Source: Haplomitrium mnioides (taxonomy: Eukaryota; Marchantiophyta; Haplomitriopsida; Calobryales). Taken from it: 43,883 nucleotides of DNA. The stretch is from assembly GCA_049999725.1 (NCBI GenBank), contig JBNGIS010034192.1, forward strand, positions 1 through 43,883. The letters run 5' to 3'. Positions 1 through 9,016 of the stretch are shown in pieces. The notes beneath the pieces are model-generated. The model was not told where the DNA came from and made no database searches. It saw nothing but the letters and a program-made list of their open reading frames with translations. Position numbers and translations under genes: made by a program. Each line of letters starts with the position of its first letter. The stretch's first letter is position 1.

Positions 1-3000
1 ATCGAAGCTACAGAGCGGAGATCGAAGAAGAGCCAACGGGTAAGGGGGACCCCAGACAAGGAAAGTCCGCAGAGCAAGCTCCCAGATGCGCGCACTAGAG
101 GCAAAGATCAGGAAGAGAAAGGAGAGGTTAGGGCCTTCGTGAGGAGCGACTAGGCCAAGGATCAGGGGACACTCTGATCCCTCAAGCACTAAACGGGTTT
201 TAGAGGGGTCCACGACCCCTTTACTTCCTTGTCTGCGGTTCTTAACGAAAACATGGCGTCTTCGCAGAGCTATGGAAGATCCCACCGAAACGTGGCATCT
301 TCGCAGAGCTTTGGAAGATTCCACGGAAACGTGGCGTCCCCAGGATGTCTGCGAGACTTAGTGGGGGCATGGTGGGCATAGGGTGTTCGTGGGAATTAGC
401 AGAAACGTAGCATCTTTGCAGGGCTCTAGAAGATTCAACTGAAGCATAGTGGGCCTAGGGTGTCCGCGGGACTTAGTGGAGGCATGGCGGGCCCAAAGTG
501 TCCACTAGACTTAGCAGGGGCGTGGCGGGCCTAGGGTGTTTGCGGGACTTAGAGGAAACGTGTCGTCTTCGCAGGGCTCCGAAAGATTCAACGGAAGCGT
601 GGCGGGCCTAGGGTGCCTGCGAGACTTAGCGGGGGTGTAGCGGACCCAGGGTTTCGAGGGATTCAACGGAGACATGGCAGGTGCAGGAGATCCGTAGGTC
701 TTTGCAAAAACATGGCAGTCTCAGGGTGTCTGCGGTCTTCTTCGAAATCTGGTCAATGTGACAGTCAAGCTTCCTCGTTGAAAACGGTGTTGGACGGCGC
801 TCCCTCGGATTACGTGTCATCCTCACAAGTGTCTGGGAAGGTCAGCGAACACATGGCAACTCGGAGGAGCCCATTGGATTCCACGGAACAAGGTCAGCGC
901 TTAAGTCCGCCTTTCTCTTTGAAAATGGCATTGGACGGTGCAACTTCGGATAACATGGCGCTTCGACAGAGCTTGTTGGATCTTCGGATCAGATGGAGGT
1001 CAACCACGAAACAAAGTCAACGCGTCGGTTAGCCTTCCCCTTTGAAAACGACGTTGGACAACGAGGCTTCAGATTACGTGGCGCTTTGACAGAGCCGGGT
1101 GGATCCTTCGAGTAAGAGAGGAGTCAACCATGGACAGAAGTCAGCATGGCATTCCATCTTCCTTGTTGACAATGATGTTAGACGGCAACCATGGAAGAAA
1201 GTCGGCCTTGATACGTGGCACTTTGGAGGAGTCTGAGGGATCCTTTGGACTTCCCTGTCCATTGGATTCTTCAAATTAGAATCCGCGGTCAATTACGAAG
1301 CAAGGTCTAAGCACCGGTCCAATTTCTAGGTTGAATGCGGTGTTAGACGGCGGCAATAGAGGAAAAGTCAACAATGGGCCTTGGGTTCCACTGGATTTTA
1401 TGAACTTGGATTCGAGGGAATCTCCGTACGCGAATTCATGAGATTACTTCAGACTCTTTTTCCATGGGATTCTTCGGAACTCTATTATGAGGGGTTCTTC
1501 GAACTTGGGTTCCATGGGAATCTTCTAAATCTTAACCTGCGAGATTCCTTGAACTTGACCCCGTGTGACCGTTGTACTTGGAAGCAAACTGCTAATAGAC
1601 CAGATAGGTGTCGTTGCGTCCGGATCTGAGCCTAGCAGGAATAATGACATTTCTAATAAGAAGGATTCACGGGGGCGGAAGCTTGAAAGGGTATACATTA
1701 TCAGGCTTTGAATTCGATTAGGTTGGTGTGCAAGCAAGCTAGAGGCGCACAAGCGATCTCGGGACAAGGAAAACGCAACGAGGTAAGGCAAAATATGATT
1801 CTACTGAGAATCGACGTGAGGTGAGTGTCCTTGCGCAGGGGGCTAGCAGGGGTGGAGGTGGACTGAAGGGTTGCCAAGAATCACTAAGTGAGGAGCTCTA
1901 GAGGCTTGAGCGATTTAGGTGAACTCATCCCTACGGGTGGACCTATAGCGGAGGTGGATCGATACGGGTGATTTGAAGGGGATCTGTTTTGTTGAGAATT
2001 TGGGAGAGATTGCCAAGTGGGATCTTGGGGTCGTCTCTACAATTCCGTGTGCCGGAGCATCAACCTAGAGTGCTCGGAGTGTGCTCTGGTGTTATCTTTC
2101 AAGTGGAGCTGAGAAGAGGGTGACTACATTAGTGCCTACACATTGCGGAGAAGACCCGTTCGAGGCTCAAGGGAGGGGGGGGTGGGGGTGGGAGGTGAGC
2201 TACTTGCAGTCAAGAGGACTGTCTTCTAGGGGTGGAAGTGAAAGAAATTCTCTTCCGAGCTTGAGGAAGTAAATCCAAGGCTTCTCGCAAGAGAAGTTGA
2301 AAAACTATCTAGAAGAAGGGTGAGTGTGTAGGGATTGAAAAAAGGATTGATGTGGTGAGTTGAGGAGAAGTCTGCTGGGGAAGATCAATCCCAGTAGTCT
2401 TGTGAGGTCTCTGATGTTGGTATAGTGCAATGAGGGAATATGTTTGTAAATGTGTATGAATGTGTTAAATAGGTTTGAATTCTATTATATGTTGTAAGAA
2501 GCAATTAGGATTAGGCTCAAGCAAAATACATTTGTTCAGACCGAGGACAGCTCTGTGAAGTGGGAGTCAAGTCCCTTGACATAGTCATGTGATCTTGGGT
2601 CCTTGCATTCTGTTCCTATACTTTGTTTTAATGTGTAAGAATGATTCAAGATTAGAAGTAGGTAGGAATTCCATTTGTTGAGACCTTGGGATAACCTTGT
2701 GAGGGGGAGTCCAATCTCTTGCCATTGTTCTGTGACACACGAGTTATTCCACTCTACTCCTAAAGTGTATACAAGGTGGTTGGGTCCAGATTTGGGACCC
2801 CTGAATTACATTAAAGATTTCCACAAAGCTTTTAGAGTTGTGTGTATGCATGTTCATGCATGGTGGGTGAATGAGAAGTTGGGCTGATGTTGTGTATGTG
2901 GAGGTGAGGAAGGGGTGGTAAGTTGGGGAGAGATCTCTTAAAGCCTCAAAGTGATAATTGGATAGAGGCCATCTCATAAAAGAACCTTAATCCCCTATTT

Positions 3001-3063
3001 TTGTCCTCCCCTTCCTTCCAAGTGGCACCTATGAGGGTTAAAGCCTGAAGGAGGAGAGTGACA
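1..3063 (+). repeat. E1 5' LTR (first ~270 bp outside window)
   Basis: Position 1 aligns with 9287 of the 3' LTR, and similarity continues to the terminal GTGACA at 3061-3063. The LTR holds a minisatellite in its U3-like part, long G/A-rich stretches and no coding sequence. Short open frames here are chance. The block at 2294-2309, GTTGAAAAACTATC and its surroundings, recurs in the LTRs of E2, E5 and E7. Confidence 0.88.
245..670 (+). repeat. Minisatellite inside E1 5' LTR (~38-39 bp units)
   Basis: Degenerate units of about 38-39 bp alternate between a type containing GTGGCGTCTTCGCAGGGCT and a type containing GTGGCGGGCCTAGGGTGT. The matching tract in the 3' LTR (about 9531-9804) is roughly 150 bp shorter, so copy number has changed since insertion. 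Confidence 0.75.
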
Positions 3064-3071
3064 TGAATTTT

Positions 3072-3090
3072 TGGCACTAGAAGGAGGGCC
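3072..3090 (+). promoter_or_regulatory. E1 primer-binding site
   Basis: TGGCACTAGAAGGAGGGCC lies 8 bases after the LTR end. E4 has TGGTGCTAGAAGGAGGGCC at the same distance from its LTR end (33127-33145). Conservation between two independent elements at this position supports a tRNA primer site. I could not assign the tRNA. Confidence 0.7.
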
Positions 3091-3267
3091 AAGGTTGCAT
3101 AAACTTGAGACCAACCCGAGGCCAAGATATCTTTTTGTGCATTGAAGATCCACATTCGGATTGTGAAGGAAAAATCCAAGAAATATGGCAACTGGTTGTG
3201 AGCCTGTTGAGGAAGTGTGGAGAAAGGCATTGATTTGTGGGTGGAATTGTCTTTGCCCAGTGCTCGA

Positions 3268-4779
3268 ATGGCAAACCCAGTGCCCCCTTCTGGATTGAGA
3301 AGCAGGTTCAAATACAAATCCTTCAAGGGGCGTCCGAAGGACGACTCTGATACTTGGCTGGATGATCTGGAGAACACTGCGGTAGCTAATGGGGAGAGTC
3401 ATGTAAAATTGGAATCCTTCCCGCAGTCCTGAAGGGAAAGGCCCAGCCATGGTACAAGGATTTGCTCGACAACGTCAAGAGGGGCTAGGGGACCTTCAAA
3501 GTTGCCTTCATTGCAGAATTTAGAGAAATCGGGGAAGAAACAAAGGCGCTGACCAAAATGGGTTAGTTGAGGATGAAGAAGGAAGGGTCCGTCGAGAAAT
3601 TCCTACATAGGTTTAAGAAGGTGGCTTGGAAATGGAATCCCCCCACCACTGATAGGATGCTCACCGCATGGTTCTTTGCAGCCTTGCCCAAGGGAATTAG
3701 GACCTGGGTGAGGCAGACAGATCCGCAAACTCTGGAAGAGGCGGTCAATGCAGCTCGCTCACATGTAAAGGCTGCAATCACAAGTTCCTGCAAAAATGTC
3801 AGAGCAAAGTATGAGTCCGATGACTCTTCAGACACTTCGGATACCGGAGAGAAGACAGATGAAAGTTTCGCAGCTTCCTCGGAAAGCGAGAGTGACTCAG
3901 ATAGCAGTAGCTCAAAGGAGGACCAATCATCCCGGAGGAAGACGAAGAGGAAGGATCTGAAGAAGAAAAAGAAGGCCAAGGAGAGAGAGGTGCATCAGCG
4001 TAAGGGGGCCAACAAAGGGAAATACATGAAAAGTGAACTCGAACCCGAAACGAGCAAGAAGCAAGGGGGAGGGATCGAATTGAGGAGTTGAGCGCCAAGA
4101 TGGAGGCAATGAACATCCTCCTGGAAGGAATCAAATCGGAAGGCAGGCCCCTACCCACCAAGCAAGTCGGAGTGTGGTGCATGAGGTGTAATAAACATGG
4201 CCACTCGCCTAAGGAATGCTAGGTAGAAAACAATGTAGCGCATTGTGTGAGGGAGGAAGCACCGGAGTATGTGAAGGAGGAAGTGGAGTACGTGATGGAG
4301 GAGGCCCCGGAGATGGTGTATCAGATTAGTGGGGAGCCTTGCACCATGCTGAGCAAGCCTGCAAGAGCAAGCAGAGGGCCAAGAAACTAGTGGGCCACTA
4401 ATCGACCACCTTGGAAAATGATCATGGTGTGCTGGAATTGTCGCCAACCCGACCACATTTCCTCCAATTGTCCGAAACCGTGGAAGAGCGGTTATGGCCA
4501 ATCGTCTGCCTTATGTTTTCAATGCAAGAAGGAGGGGCATGTGGTGGTCAATTGCCCACTTAATAGAAGGCCCGATGCATCCCATGGGCTAGGCGCAAAT
4601 CCCCCTCCCCTCGCAATTGTCAATCTTATAGCCTTGGAGAAGGAGGAGGAGGCGGATTTGCCCGGATGGGAGACACCCGCCCCTGAAGATTGCTTCCGAG
4701 TAGTGACCCGGGTCTGGGCAAAGGCCAAAAAGAAGAGTCAGAAGAAAAGTGAGTGGAAGGCCAAGAAGGAGATGGCCTA
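3268..4779 (+). pseudogene. gag: E1 gag, capsid plus three CCHC zinc knuckles, broken
   Basis: Structural Gag protein that would assemble the particle and bind the element RNA. An ATG at 3268 opens a frame with the conserved KYK.FKGRPKDD and WLDDLEN block. Reading then shifts, and the frame at 3567-4091 carries the rest of the capsid (FLHRFKKVAWKW) followed by a Ser/Asp/Lys-rich basic-acidic tail. Three knuckles of form C-x2-C-x4-H-x4-C lie at 4178-4219, 4430-4471 and 4514-4555. The first is followed at once by a stop. At least two frameshifts and several stops make it non-functional. E4 has the matching capsid part at about 33350-33740 but lacks the knuckles. Confidence 0.82.
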
Positions 4780-5545
4780 AGCAATCTCGTCACAGAGTGA
4801 TTCGGATTATCAAAGGGATAAACCAAAGTGGTTCTATCCTAAGCAACATGACCACGTGAGGAAGCAATTGGAGGATCTGGAAGCTCTGGAGGAGGAACAC
4901 GAAGTGGTGGAGACCTTGAAGAAGGTCTGTAAGCAGTAGGAGGGGTCAAGGAAGTAGGGGCAAAGATCACATGCCCATCCCATACAGCATTCAGGCAGAT
5001 GTGAGGGACTGCCTTGTTACAGCCACAATGGGCGAATTGATTAAGGACAACCTACTATACAAGAGGCAGCTTCACGAATTGTTGATGGGAGCCAAGAGGA
5101 GGAGAAGGCAACCCCGAGCAGGAGCTCCCACAGATTGGCAACTAGTGTGTGAGGACAAGGGGACCCTTGAGATCGACATCCAGATCACAGGGTGCACCCT
5201 GTCATTGGTGCTCGTAGACCTCTGGCAGGAGTAAATATAATGGTGGAGGATACCGACCATATGCTGGGATTCATGGAATTCCAACCCACAGCCAGAACTA
5301 TGAGGTTGGCGGATGGATCTCGGGTGAAACCATAGGGCTCACTCCTTCAAGTGCCCATCTTCATCGAAGGGAAGGAGTTTAAGTTGAATTACCTGGTCAT
5401 GCGGCCAGCCAGGGCATCTCCATACCCTGTACTAATTGGGAGACCCTAGTTGTATGGGGCCCGAGTCCTGCATAACTGGGGGAATTCCACATTGGTGTTT
5501 GGCTGCGAGAAGACAGTGATACACTACAGACCTGTTCCTCATATG
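4780..5545 (+). pseudogene. pro: E1 aspartic protease, broken
   Basis: Retropepsin-type protease that would cleave the polyprotein. From 4971 the frame reads VRDCLVTAT, then LVCEDKGTLEIDIQI leading to the active-site region at about 5210-5235. E2 and E4 read VDKGA and LDGGV there (Asp-x-Gly), while E1 has a frameshift immediately after the Asp. The shifted frame continues with VNIMVEDT, GFMEFQPTARTMRLADGS and the C-terminal SPYPVLIGRP. A stop replaces the residue after GRP near 5451. The upstream part (4780-4970) matches an acidic coiled-coil-like stretch rich in E and L in the sister copies. Confidence 0.75.
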
Positions 5546-5915
5546 GGGGAGACCCAAGCAAAAGAAGAATATGATAGTGAGTGGTCCAAAGAGGAGGAAG
5601 AGTCGGAGTACCACTACTGGGTTCAGATGGTGAGTGAGGCAATAGAGGAGGATCTCGTGGAAGAAGGTGTGGTGTTTGTAAACCAAATTGAGATAGAAGA
5701 ACACACCGAAACAGAGTACCACCTAAAGAAATCCATGGAAGATCGGATAGAGGATGAGGACACTAAGGCCAGAAGACAGGAGGGGTCCGAAGTGTCTCAT
5801 TGGATGCAGGGGACGGACACAAAGAAGTCCAAAGAATCTCGCCGGGTGGAAGGGGGATTGAGGTTGGCGACCTTGATGCAGGAGGAAGGGGCGCAATGGA
5901 GAAATGAGATTTTTT
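5546..5915 (+). pseudogene. E1 acidic protease-RT spacer
   Basis: The frame open from 5450 continues past the protease into a Glu/Asp-rich spacer containing EYDSEWSKEEE and EYHYWVQMVSEAIEEDL, ending with LATLMQEE. E2 has the same spacer (about 20805-21200 and 24203-24290, split by E3), and E4 has a diverged form at 34920-35240. No known catalytic domain is visible. The family shows it is a conserved linker. It ends at the poly-G tract. Confidence 0.65.
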
Positions 5916-5942
5916 GGGGGGGGGGGGGGGGGGGGGGGGGGG
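5916..5942 (+). repeat. Uninterrupted run of 27 G
   Basis: A run of G preceded by six T and followed by AGGAGGGA. E2 and E4 have ordinary coding sequence at the matching place, between the WRNE-type and QHK-type blocks. The run is therefore specific to this copy, or an assembly or sequencing artefact. Confidence 0.9.
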
Positions 5943-5959
5943 AGGAGGGAAGCCAAACA

Positions 5960-7041
5960 CAAGCAAGTGATGGTCCAAGAGGGACGAGCATTCCATATCA
6001 GATCTGAATTGCCCAAAGAATCAGAGCAAGCCATCATCCGGCTCCTAAGTAACTTCAGTGACATATTTGCTTGGAGTCACGTAGATTTGAAGGGAGTCCC
6101 AAAGGTATTGGGGGAACACCGGATTGACCTGGAGCCCATAGCAATCCCAGTGAGACAACGACAATACAAGATGAACCCCCGCTTCTCCTTGTTGGTGAAA
6201 GAAGAAATTGACAAACTGTTGGAGGCAGACTTCATCTACCCAATCCTCAACAATGAGTGGGTGTCCCCGGTGGTGGTGGTGCCCAAAAAAAGTAGGGCAA
6301 GATAGTGAAAGGAAAATCCGAGTATGCCAGGATTTTCGGAAACTCAATGAGGCCATCAAGAAGGACCACTATCCATTGCCTTTCACGCATGGGGTGTTGG
6401 ATTTGGTGGCAGATCAAGTGGTGTATAGCTTCGTGGACGGGTACTCCGATTATAACCAGATTTGGATAAGAGAGGAAGATAAGCTCAAAACGGCATTCAC
6501 CACAAAATGGGGGGGTGTTTGCCTTCCAAAGAATGCCATTTGGATTGTGCAATGCACCAAGTACTTTTCAACGGATGATGATGAACATATTCCATGATTA
6601 TCTCAAAAAATTCTTGGAGATCTTCATCAACGATTTTGTTGTGTATGGTAAGTTGGATGATCACGAGCAAGATGTGAGGCTCACCCTCCAATGATGCAAA
6701 AAGAAGGGGCTGAGATTGCACCTGAGCAAATGTTTCTTCAAGGTGAAGGAGGGAATACTCCTCGGACACCGGATTTCCAGTCAAGGCATCGAAGTGGATC
6801 AGGAGAAGATCGCCATCTGGATAAAGGTCTCATTCCCCACCAACTTGAAGGAGGTACAAGGCTTCTTGGATTGCGTGGGATACTACAGAAGGTTTATCGA
6901 CCAATTTGCCTCAGTGGTTGTGCCCCTCACCCAGATCACAAAAGGGGGCATCACCTTTGAAGCCACCCCCGAAAGGCTAGTGAGCTTCATGGAATTGAAG
7001 AGGCGATTAGCGAGTGCCCTTGTTCTAGTGCCTCCTAGTTA
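5960..7041 (+). pseudogene. pol: E1 reverse transcriptase, broken
   Basis: RT would copy the element RNA into DNA. Visible in order: FSDIFAWSHVDLKGVP, QYKMNPRFSLLVKEEIDKLL, EWVSPVVVVPKK, then a frameshift at an A7 run near 6288. Next come IRVCQDFRKLNEA, KKDHYPLPF and YSFVDGYSDYNQIW, then a second frameshift at a G7 run near 6512. The catalytic block reads FINDFVVYG, so the first Asp of the Y/F-x-D-D pair is Asn in this copy (E2 and E5 keep FIDD, E4 has FIGD). The thumb/connection part follows at 6716-7041 with GYYRRFIDQFASV. Homopolymer frameshifts could partly be sequencing errors. Confidence 0.87.
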
Positions 7042-7590
7042 GGGGAGAGATTTTCACGTGATGATTGATGTGTCTGGATTCTGCATCGAAGCGGTGCTGA
7101 GCTAGATGGATGAGGGGGGCAGAGACCATCTGATCTATTTTGCCAGTAGGCTACTGGCCTCCGCAGAAAAGAGTTACTCTGCTACAGATCAAGAGGCCCT
7201 AGGAATTATTTATGCCTTGAAGAAATTCATGCACTACTTGTTGCATTACAAGGTGATCTTCCACATCAATCATGCACTCAAGTACATGGTGAACAAACCA
7301 GATGTGACCGGTCGGATTGCGAGGTGGGTTATGCTCTTGCAGGAGTTCAACTTTGAAGTGAGGATCAAAGTGCCAGAGACGAAGCATAGCAATGCCAACT
7401 ACTTCTCTTAAATTGCTAGACCAATCAGTCAGGAGGAGGTAAGCGATGAATTTCCAGATGAGGACCTGTTCTAGGTGAAAGCTGGAAGGGCCACGGTCTA
7501 TGCTTCAATAATAGAATTCCTCAGTTCAACTCAAATCCCGAAAGTCAGCAGCAAAGAAGAAGTTGTCGTGTTCCTCAGGAAGATGAAGCC
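7042..7590 (+). pseudogene. E1 RNase H and connecting region, broken
   Basis: RNase H would degrade the RNA of the RNA:DNA hybrid. A stop at 7040-7042 precedes FHVMIDVSGFCIEAVLS, which holds the first Asp. TDQEALGII carries the Glu. The third acidic block, TDHNALKY in E4, is FHINHALKY here, so the Asp is lost and a codon is missing. KHSNANYFS at about 7382-7410 matches the conserved end block of the family. Several stops follow before the integrase. Confidence 0.8.
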
Positions 7591-8860
7591 ATGTCATTGA
7601 TCAGAGGAGTGTTGCACAAGAGAGGGTATAATGGGATGATCAGGCAGTGCTTGGAGCGTGATCAATCCACGGTAATAATGAGGGCCTTGCACGGAGAGGA
7701 GGTGGGAGGCCATTTTGCAGCACATGCCACCATCAGGAAGATTTTGGATGCAGGGTACTGGTGGCCCACTCTACACAAAGATGTGCATTTTTGGGTGAAG
7801 AGGTGCGACGTATACCAGAGGACATGGAGGCTAGTAGCTAATCAACACCATCCCTTGGTCCCCATTATCCCCCTAGCACCTTTTGAAAAGTGGGGGATTG
7901 ATTTCATCCGCCCAATTGCACCCTCTACTCATAGAGGCAACAGATACATCCTGTTGGCCACAGATTATGCAACAAAGTGGGTGGAAGCCAGAGCCACTCG
8001 GAAGGATGATGCCAAGACAGTGGCTGCGTTCTTGTATGAACAGATGTTCTGTCAATTTGGGCCCACGCTGGAGCTAGTAAGTGATCCATGTACCCACTTC
8101 ATCAATCAAGTAATCCAAGACCTGACTACCAGATACTTGGTTAAGCACCGGTGCACCACAGCCTATCATCCCAAAGCTAATGGGCTTGCAAAAAGAGCAA
8201 ACGAGATCATGGGTAAGATCCTCAACAAGACGGAGGCAGCCAAAGAGGTAGATTGGGCACTTCATATTCCACTGGCACCAGAGCGTGCTGTTCGAAGACC
8301 AAAAAATAGGGGCAGTGGCCCGTTGTGGTCCTGTACTTTGCTTCTGACTCTACTCCGCCAGCCGTAGAGGCATGCCTACAATATGGCTTACAAGACCACA
8401 ACGGGCCACTTCCCCTATTTTTTGGTCTTCGAACAGCACGCTCTGGTGCCAATGGAATATGAAGTGCCCACCCGACGTCTGCCAACGGGAGAGACTATAT
8501 CAACTGGAGAGCTTGGAAGAAACCAGAGATCAAGCCCAAAGAGAATTGGAGCACCAACAACAATTGTGGAAGTAGCAACACGATAAGGGCTTGAAACCAA
8601 CCGATCTCTAGGAGGGGAACCTGGTGCTGTTGTATGACAGAAGATTTGTGCACTTCCTTGGGAAATTACACACCAGATGGATGGGCCCCTTTGTGCTGAA
8701 GAAACCACATCACATTGGATCAGCAGAATTGGAGACATTGGAAGGTCATAGGTTCTCCAATCGAGTGCATTTCGATCGTCTCAAGAGGTACGTAAACCAA
8801 GAGGAGGAAGGAGGAGGGCCAAGGGTGATCCAATCAAAGACTCCAAGGAGAGGGATGTAA
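7591..8860 (+). pseudogene. int: E1 integrase, broken by an inverted duplication
   Basis: Integrase would insert the cDNA. N-terminal zinc module: HGEEVGGHF supplies both His, but the C-x2-C pair reads CDVY, with the second Cys replaced by Tyr. Catalytic core: first Asp in WGIDFIRPI, second Asp in LVSDPCTHF, and Lys in GLAKRAN where Glu is expected 36 residues after the second Asp. The frame is destroyed at 8255-8469 by an inverted duplication. The C-terminal part resumes at 8383-8860 with TGHFPYFLVFEQHALVP and HTRWMGPFVL. No chromodomain follows. Confidence 0.87.
8255..8469. repeat. Inverted repeat, two 81-bp arms, 53-bp spacer
   Basis: Arm 8255-8335 is the reverse complement of arm 8389-8469 with three visible mismatches. 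The right arm is the genuine integrase sequence (its translation matches E2, E4 and E5). The left arm is an extra inverted copy inserted where the sister elements have an ordinary stretch after the DW residues. The transcript could form a long hairpin. Confidence 0.92.
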
Positions 8861-9016
8861 GTATGTGTGCAGGTGTTGGGTGCGTGAGTGTGCTTGGGTG
8901 TTTGAGGAGCTACACTTCAGCAATGTAGTAGTAGCCAAGCAGTGACCACTACGAAGGAGGCAACCAGCGGAACCGATGAACAAGGAAGGGTCGCTTCACA
9001 CTTGAAGGGGGAGTTA
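8861..9016 (+). other. E1 3' untranslated spacer with polypurine tract
   Basis: No coding sequence is seen. The purine-rich AAGGGGGAGTTA directly before the LTR start TGTCAG at 9017 is the polypurine tract that primes plus-strand DNA synthesis. E4 has the equivalent AGAAAGGGAGTTA before 38238, and E2 has AAAAGAGGGAGTTG before its LTR. Confidence 0.75.

Noticed and set aside
613-1032. Open frame of 139 codons in the E1 5' LTR
   Set aside because: Low-complexity translation of LTR sequence, broken in the 3' LTR copy, no domain.
2946-3450. Overlapping minus-strand frames near the E1 primer site
   Set aside because: They are antisense shadows of the LTR end and gag start.
5904-6305. Protein with a poly-glycine tract
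   Set aside because: The glycine comes from the 27-G run. The sister elements have ordinary sequence there.
8222-8485. Minus-strand protein resembling integrase
   Set aside because: It is the inverted duplication read backwards, not a second gene.
8600-8860. Chromodomain after the E1 integrase
   Set aside because: The sequence after RWMGPFVL is short and charged, with no aromatic cage pattern; the same holds for E2 and E4.
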